Positions 59,159 to 64,000 of a DNA stretch of 64,000 nt are shown piece after piece. Made by a program: the position numbers and the translations under genes. The DNA comes from Sulfurimonas sp. (lineage in GTDB: Bacteria > Campylobacterota > Campylobacteria > Campylobacterales > Sulfurimonadaceae), in contig JAABQD010000002.1 in NCBI GenBank assembly GCA_011391635.1, positions 1 through 64,000 of the forward strand. Reading direction: 5' to 3'. The notes below the pieces were generated by a model. The model saw only the letters and a list, made by a program, of their open reading frames with translations, was not told the DNA's origin and ran no database searches. How positions within the stretch are numbered: position 1 is the stretch's first letter; the number at the start of each line of letters is the position of its first letter.

Positions 59159-62100
59159 TCATCGCAACAACTCCAACAGCTCATCAGAACTAAATTTCAT
59201 CTCTTCTTGCTGTTTGTTGTTGTCATAGATTCCATCTTGAAGCGACTGTTTTTTGTGTTGCAACTCCAAAATTTTCTGCTCGATACTATTTGCAACAATG
59301 AGTTTATAGACAAAAACTGCTTTGGTTTGCCCTATGCGGTAGGCTCTATCTGTGGCTTGATTTTCAACTGCTGGATTCCACCATGGGTCGTAGTGGATGA
59401 CGGTGTCGGCTTCTACGAGATTAAGCCCTACTCCACCCGCTTTGAGAGAGATGAGAAAAAGCTGGGCATCGCCTTTTGTGAACTTCTCTATCGCTTCTGG
59501 GCGATTTTTTGTAGAGCCTGTGAGTTTCGTATATTTTACTCCCATCTCTATGATTTTTTCTTCTATAATTGCCAACATAGAGGTAAATTGTGAAAAGACA
59601 AGTATCTTTCTTCCCTCTTGCAAAAGCTCATCCACAAGGTCTAAAAAAAGCTCAAGTTTTGCAGACTCTTTTACTTTTTTGGCTTCATCAATTTTGAGAA
59701 GTGAAGGGTCACAGCAAACTTGACGAAGCTTGAGAAGTGCGTCTAGTATGGTGATGTGTGAAGAACCTAGCCCTTTTTTACTCACCGCTTCTCGCACTTT
59801 TTTCTCCATCATGACACGAATCGATTCGTAGAGTTTGGATTGTTTCTCATCAAACTCTGTGTATTTGATAATCTCCGATTTTTGCGGAAGTTCGTGGGCT
59901 ACTTTCTCTTTTGTGCGTCGTACCATAAAGGGTTTGATTCTCTTGTTGAGAAGCTCTTGTCTGGCAAAATCATGCTCTTTTTCTATGGGTGTTTGGTAAT
60001 AATTTCTAAAAAAGTTCAAACTGTCCAAAAACCCCGGCATCAAAAAGCTGAAAATCGACCAAAGTTCCCCCAAATGGTTTTCAATTGGCGTTCCACTCAG
60101 AGCCAATCGATGTTCGGATTTGAGAGTTTTTATAGCCACTGTCATTTTTGCAGTCGCATTTTTTATCTTCTGTGCTTCATCCAAAATGAGATAAAAAAAG
60201 CTCTGAGCATCGAGTTTCTCTTTGTCTCGGATGATGAGCGGATAGGTTGTCAAAATCAAATCATAATTTGCTATTTCACTAAATCTCTCTGCTCTCTCAC
60301 TCCCATGAAGAGAGAGAACGCTCAAGTTTGGAGTGAACTTCTTAACCTCATTTTTCCAGTTGGCGATAAGTGAAGTTGGCATGATGATAAGCGAAGGTTT
60401 TATAAGTTTGCCATCCTCTTTTAAACGTGAGAGATGCACCAAAGTCTGTATGGTCTTTCCAAGTCCCATATCATCCGCCAATATTCCGCCAAACTTAAAC
60501 TCATACAAAAAGTTGAGCCAGTTTACGCCCTCTTGCTGATAATCTCTTAGGGTTGCTGTGAAGAATTTTGGTGGTACAACTACTTCCATGCCCTCAAAAT
60601 TTTTAAGTTTTTTGGAGAGTTCCAAGATTTCACGGCTTCCCTTCCAGATAACAGTTTCATCTAAATTATCTATAAGATGGGCATCGAACGCAGAAATTTT
60701 GAGACTATCATCTTTCTCTTTTTTATCCAAAAGCTCAAAAATTGTTTTGAGAATTGGAGCTATCTGTTTGGTTTGCAGAGTTACAAAACTATTTTGCGAA
60801 ATTTCTATATTGATAAGCTCTGGTAGGTTTTCATAGTCGTCAAACTCCGCAATTATGCCACTCACAAGAGGTACAAGCGAGAGTGAAACTCCGTTGAACT
60901 CAAGATTGAATGCGAGGTTAAACCAATCATTTGTGTTCTCACTCTCCACCACAATGTTGGCATGTTGCTCAAATTTCATCTCAAAACTCGCATCTACTTC
61001 CACATGCCAACCTTCACTCTCCAAACTTGGCATGTGGAACTCTAAAAACTCACTCCATGTTTGGAGTTGTTCTTGTCTGGTTTTGTAGTTTGAAGGAAGC
61101 ATAAAAAGTGCCGTAGCATCTGAATTTGCAACAAATCCAAACTCCTCTAACCTCTGTTTTACACTCTCTTCAAATTGCAAATCTCTAAGAATTTCCGTCT
61201 TAATTTTCTCTTGTAAAAACGATGTTTTTTGCTCTTGGGGATAATAATTTTGTTTGTGATTTTCATACAAAAAACTCACTTCCATACTATGAAATATACT
61301 CATTTGCTCTTTGGGAAGAAAAAGTTTTATATATGCTGTTGGCTGCGTTTGAATCGTTTTTGTTTGGATACCTTTTGGTGTTTGAAGCTCTATATTTGGA
61401 GCTATTTTTTGGATTGTTTCATACACTTGGATAAGCTGTTCTTCACTGATTTGAGGAGCATTTTTCAGCTCTTTTAACACTTTTGGCTCTATACTCATCT
61501 CATAAACGACAGAGTTTATTGTGTCAATAATCAAAGGCGGTGTGGTGTAAAGAAGTTGATACTCTTTTGTGATGTTGGACTCTATACTATATTTATCTTT
61601 TATTTTTTTCCAGCTAAATTTTGGATGATAGACAGTTGGACTCAGATGAAGTGGCACTTCATTTGCACCGCAATAGCATCGATTGGTTTTGAGAAGTTCC
61701 AAAAGTGCCATATAACCCAATCTCTCTCTAAAAAAACCGTTTGTGCCTCGAAAATTTGAACGCAAACCCTCAAGCAACATGGCAATAGTGTCATCTTCAC
61801 TCTTCTTGATATCACTGTAACCATAATTGGTAAAAAACTTGTACTCATCGAGTTTCGTACCTTGAGAGAGCTTTTTATTTTTTAAGATTTTTGATTTAAA
61901 AATCGAAAACTCTACTGTGCCATAGCGAGAAACCTTATCAAAAAGTCGGTAGGTTATAAAATACTCATTTGCATTTACAGACTTTGGTTTGGCACTCTCT
62001 TGGAGAGTATAGAGCCACTTGCTCAGTTGCGTATCTGAGCTTGATTGCATTGAGATAGCGGATGGGACTCTATTTTTTATTACATACGCCAAACAAGCAG

Positions 62101-62362
62101 CGACGACATGCTTACAGTTATATCCAACGGGACATGTGCAATCACCGTAAAGCACAAATTTTTTGTTTGTGTACACAATCTTGACACTTTGTTCATAAAC
62201 CTTGCCACTACTTCCTTGGACATAGGAGGAGAGTTTGAAATTTGTTTCATCATTATTGAGAACGCGGTACGATTGTACCTTTGAATCATAGTAATAAGTA
62301 ACACCGTGAACATAATCTATTGGCTCGACACAAGAACGGATATCTTCAGGTGTTAAAATCAT
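59159..62362 (-). CDS. SNF2-family helicase with SWIM zinc finger
   Basis: 1067 residues. N-terminal SWIM motif CTCPVGYNCKH (about 76-88), a long middle region, and an SNF2 ATPase with LADDMGLGKT (near 630), DEAQK (near 727), GTPIENHLGELWSIFSFL and the C-terminal helicase block DPWWNPAVENQATDRAYRIGQ. Bacterial SWIM-SNF2 proteins occur in many genomes with unknown role. Two dispersed motifs (60998-61010 and 61027-61039) form an inverted pair inside the coding sequence, encoding FHMP and WHVE. Confidence 0.93.
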   Translation of the reverse strand: MILTPEDIRSCVEPIDYVHGVTYYYDSKVQSYRVLNNDETNFKLSSYVQGSSGKVYEQSVKIVYTNKKFVLYGDCTCPVGYNCKHVVAACLAYVIKNRVPSAISMQSSSDTQLSKWLYTLQESAKPKSVNANEYFITYRLFDKVSRYGTVEFSIFKSKILKNKKLSQGTKLDEYKFFTNYGYSDIKKSEDDTIAMLLEGLRSNFRGTNGFFRERLGYMALLELLKTNRCYCGANEVPLHLSPTVYHPKFSWKKIKDKYSIESNITKEYQLLYTTPPLIIDTINSVVYEMSIEPKVLKELKNAPQISEEQLIQVYETIQKIAPNIELQTPKGIQTKTIQTQPTAYIKLFLPKEQMSIFHSMEVSFLYENHKQNYYPQEQKTSFLQEKIKTEILRDLQFEESVKQRLEEFGFVANSDATALFMLPSNYKTRQEQLQTWSEFLEFHMPSLESEGWHVEVDASFEMKFEQHANIVVESENTNDWFNLAFNLEFNGVSLSLVPLVSGIIAEFDDYENLPELINIEISQNSFVTLQTKQIAPILKTIFELLDKKEKDDSLKISAFDAHLIDNLDETVIWKGSREILELSKKLKNFEGMEVVVPPKFFTATLRDYQQEGVNWLNFLYEFKFGGILADDMGLGKTIQTLVHLSRLKEDGKLIKPSLIIMPTSLIANWKNEVKKFTPNLSVLSLHGSERAERFSEIANYDLILTTYPLIIRDKEKLDAQSFFYLILDEAQKIKNATAKMTVAIKTLKSEHRLALSGTPIENHLGELWSIFSFLMPGFLDSLNFFRNYYQTPIEKEHDFARQELLNKRIKPFMVRRTKEKVAHELPQKSEIIKYTEFDEKQSKLYESIRVMMEKKVREAVSKKGLGSSHITILDALLKLRQVCCDPSLLKIDEAKKVKESAKLELFLDLVDELLQEGRKILVFSQFTSMLAIIEEKIIEMGVKYTKLTGSTKNRPEAIEKFTKGDAQLFLISLKAGGVGLNLVEADTVIHYDPWWNPAVENQATDRAYRIGQTKAVFVYKLIVANSIEQKILELQHKKQSLQDGIYDNNKQQEEMKFSSDELLELLR

Positions 62363-62419
62363 AAAAATACCCCCAATAGTTTTTTTGTCATTTTAAGATA
62401 ATTGTCATCAAGTGGAGCT

Positions 62420-62466
62420 TTGGCATGTGGAATTATTGGCATGTGGAAATAGTTTGGCATGTGGAG
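62420..62466. repeat. Three direct copies of the dispersed motif
   Basis: TTGGCATGTGGAA at 62420-62432 and 62436-62448 and TTGGCATGTGGAG at 62454-62466, in the same orientation, 16 and 18 bases apart. They fill much of the gap between cytochrome c peroxidase and the SNF2 gene. Direct orientation rules out a simple hairpin. Confidence 0.85.
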
Positions 62467-62488
62467 CAACTTGAGAGTTGCTTCACAC

Positions 62489-63502
62489 TTAGTTCATATC
62501 TGGTTGTGGAGTTGTTGCTGTTGATGCTGGTAATATTGGCATACTTAGAGCTGGTTTTTTACCTTCGAGTGATTTAAGGAACTCTTCGATAGATGCAGCT
62601 TCCGCATCTGTGATAGATGTACCAAGTTGAATACGACCCATCTCGATAATAGCCTCTTTTAAGCTCCAAACTTGTCCATTGTGAAAATAGGGAGCAGTTT
62701 GTGTAATATTTCTCAGTGTTGGTACTTTTACCATGTTATTTGCATTCCCTTTGAAGTCACCTACATCTTGATATTTGTAAGTTCCTGTTACATTGAATGC
62801 ATTCATAGTATTACCTAAAGTTCGACCATTATGACACGTCACACACCCTTTATCCATGAAAGTTTTTAAACCCTCTTGCTGTACTTTTGTGAGTGCATTT
62901 TTTTTGCCATTTAAGAAATCATCGTACGCAGATGGAGTGACAAGTGTTCTCTCAAAAAGACCGATAGTATCCGTAACTTTTTCAAACGAAATAGCTACAT
63001 CTTTTCCGTACGCTTTTTTAAATGCATCTACATACTCAGGCATGGATGTCACAGTGGCTACAACATGCTCTTTTGTTGCTGCCATCTCTGGGTGTGCTTG
63101 GATTGGACCTTGAGCTTGCTCTTCTAAATCTTTTGCACGACCATCCCAAAATTGTGCTTCAAAAAAGACTGCATTGTAAACTGTTGGCGAGTTTAAGTGG
63201 TGTGGATTTGGAGTCCATTTATGCCCAATTGCAGCAGAAATACCATCATCTCCACCCTCCATCAGGTTATGACATGAGTTACAACTTATAATTCCACTCT
63301 TTGATAACCTTGGGTCAAAATAGAGTTTTTTTCCTAACTCTATCTTCTCATTTGTGATAGGATTTCTTTTATCATCAATAAGTTTCATTATCTCAGATTT
63401 TGAGCTTGGAATCGAAACTAAACCAGACTTTTTCGCTTGGTCAACGAGGCTTGAAGCTGACAAAGAGGCTACGACTAATACTAATGATATTGCTATTTTC
63501 AT
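62489..63502 (-). CDS. Di-haem cytochrome c peroxidase
   Basis: Periplasmic enzyme that reduces H2O2 with electrons from cytochrome c. After a signal peptide (MKIAISLVLVVASLSASS), two haem motifs appear, SCNSCH (near 74) and CVTCH (near 220), with the family stretch VKVPTLRNITQTAPYFHNGQVWSLKEAI. Length 337 fits. AAGGTG precedes the ATG. A PerR/Fur-like box overlaps its promoter. Confidence 0.95.
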   Translation of the reverse strand: MKIAISLVLVVASLSASSLVDQAKKSGLVSIPSSKSEIMKLIDDKRNPITNEKIELGKKLYFDPRLSKSGIISCNSCHNLMEGGDDGISAAIGHKWTPNPHHLNSPTVYNAVFFEAQFWDGRAKDLEEQAQGPIQAHPEMAATKEHVVATVTSMPEYVDAFKKAYGKDVAISFEKVTDTIGLFERTLVTPSAYDDFLNGKKNALTKVQQEGLKTFMDKGCVTCHNGRTLGNTMNAFNVTGTYKYQDVGDFKGNANNMVKVPTLRNITQTAPYFHNGQVWSLKEAIIEMGRIQLGTSITDAEAASIEEFLKSLEGKKPALSMPILPASTATTPQPDMN

Positions 63503-63511
63503 ATTTACACC

Positions 63512-63540
63512 TTATAATAATTATCATTTATAAAATGATA
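63512..63540 (-). promoter_or_regulatory. PerR/Fur-like operator of the peroxidase gene
   Basis: TTATAATAATTATCA (63512-63526) differs from the Bacillus PerR consensus TTATAATNATTATAA at one base, and TATCATTT / AAATGATA (63522-63540) is a perfect 8-base inverted repeat beside it. Both lie 10-40 bases upstream of the ATG, over the likely -10 region. Confidence 0.55.
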
Positions 63541-63599
63541 TTTTGACCCGAATTGTAGCTCCTAAAAGCTTAAAGGAGAATATTTATCTTTTATTAGAA

Positions 63600-64000
63600 C
63601 TATCTTTTAAAAAGTTTTACACTAAGAAGTACGACTGCACCAATCACGAGTCCAACCAACAGTTCGTTGATAAGAGAAGGAACACCCTCAATAAAATAGT
63701 GATGAAAAAACTCTACATTGTGAGCGAGAATACCACCACCCACCAAAATCATGGCAAATGTTCCTATAAATCCAAGCGTTTTTATCAGTTTTGGCATCGC
63801 ACTGATAAGAAAATTTCCACTTTTTTCATGCTTTTTTTCTAAAAGCCAAAAACCCACATTGTCCATTCGTACTATCATTGCCACCAATCCATACACACCA
63901 AAAGTAGCCAAGATTGCTACAAAAACAGTGGAAGCTACTTGCACTGCAAAAGGCTGATGTGCCACACTTGCGAGTGCAATGACCACAATCTCGATGGAGA
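63600..64000 (-). CDS. DUF808 family membrane protein, partial at right edge
   Basis: C-terminal part of a DUF808 protein (E. coli YedI-like). The frame stays open to the edge (SIEIVVIALASVAHQPF), so the ATG-like GTG at 63986 is internal. VRMDNVGFWLLEK and LIKTLGFIGTFAMILVGGGILAHNV match the family; three transmembrane helices are visible. The role is unknown. The gene ends 97 bases before the peroxidase start. Confidence 0.85.
   Translation of the reverse strand, partial: SIEIVVIALASVAHQPFAVQVASTVFVAILATFGVYGLVAMIVRMDNVGFWLLEKKHEKSGNFLISAMPKLIKTLGFIGTFAMILVGGGILAHNVEFFHHYFIEGVPSLINELLVGLVIGAVVLLSVKLFKR

Noticed and set aside
59133-59184. Longer N-terminus (MSCWSCC...) for the 58861 protein
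   Set aside because: It overlaps the SNF2 3' end and has no ribosome site, whereas GTG 59133 has AAGGA at good spacing.
59840-60373. 177-codon plus-strand frame
   Set aside because: Antisense to conserved SNF2 motifs, with no ribosome site.
62420-62466. Short CRISPR-like array
   Set aside because: The repeats are 13 bases with 3-5 base gaps and the same word occurs all over the window; no leader and no cas genes.
63559-63578. CTCCT/AGGAG hairpin after the DUF808 gene as a terminator
   Set aside because: Only 5 base pairs with a 10-base loop and no T-run on the relevant strand.

Overview
The window looks like chromosome of a chemolithotrophic Campylobacterota (epsilonproteobacterium), closest in style to Sulfurimonas or Sulfuricurvum. 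The reasons are the low G+C, tightly packed and often overlapping genes, a cytoplasmic-type [NiFe] hydrogenase, NosL-type copper handling, a di-haem cytochrome c peroxidase and many c-di-GMP and two-component sensors. Genus assignment is inference. No rRNA, tRNA, CRISPR array, insertion sequence or prophage was seen.

Layout. 1-4.4 kb: hydrogenase operon (minus), with a small subunit fused to a NirB-like flavin reductase. 4.4-9 kb: phospholipase A, recR, mltA, dnaJ and a DedA protein. 9-19 kb: a three-gene sensory phosphorelay, bioA, and a plus-strand sensor / SCO-like / GGDEF-EAL group. 19.3-23.3 kb: ppiD-like, ftsA and ftsZ. 23.4-30.2 kb: a NosL/ABC-exporter operon containing a calcium-loop protein, then a haem-sensing GGDEF/EAL protein. 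30.2-41.4 kb: housekeeping genes (prmC, M48 peptidase, gpsA, gatB), a K+ channel pair, and a toxin-antitoxin operon extended by a pentapeptide-repeat membrane protein. 41.4-46.5 kb: a 1613-residue exonuclease-RecQ-UvrD fusion coupled to a decayed nucleotidyltransferase. 46.5-54 kb: atpB, truD, ribF, a higA relic, a Fic protein, tlyA and ligA. 54-64 kb: a large PAS-GGDEF-EAL-CZB protein, a MATE transporter, a SWIM/SNF2 helicase, cytochrome c peroxidase and an edge-truncated DUF808 protein.

The most striking feature is not a gene. A short word, consensus TTCCACATGCCAA (reverse TTGGCATGTGGAA), occurs about 41 times counting its 9-base core on both strands, where chance predicts well under one. 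It lies in coding sequence in several reading frames, and is over-represented between genes, where pairs form hairpins just after stop codons. Orientation is balanced, and it is missing from several multi-kilobase genes that look acquired or are strongly constrained. This is how DNA uptake sequences behave in Neisseriaceae and Pasteurellaceae, and I know of no such system described for this phylum.

Genes that appear to work together: hydrogenase subunits (H2 oxidation linked to NAD(P) or ferredoxin); the 9-13.6 kb phosphorelay; the NosL, ABC permease, ABC ATPase and membrane-protein set (metal or cofactor delivery to the periplasm); the antitoxin, toxin and pentapeptide-protein operon; and the K+ channel with a separate RCK protein.
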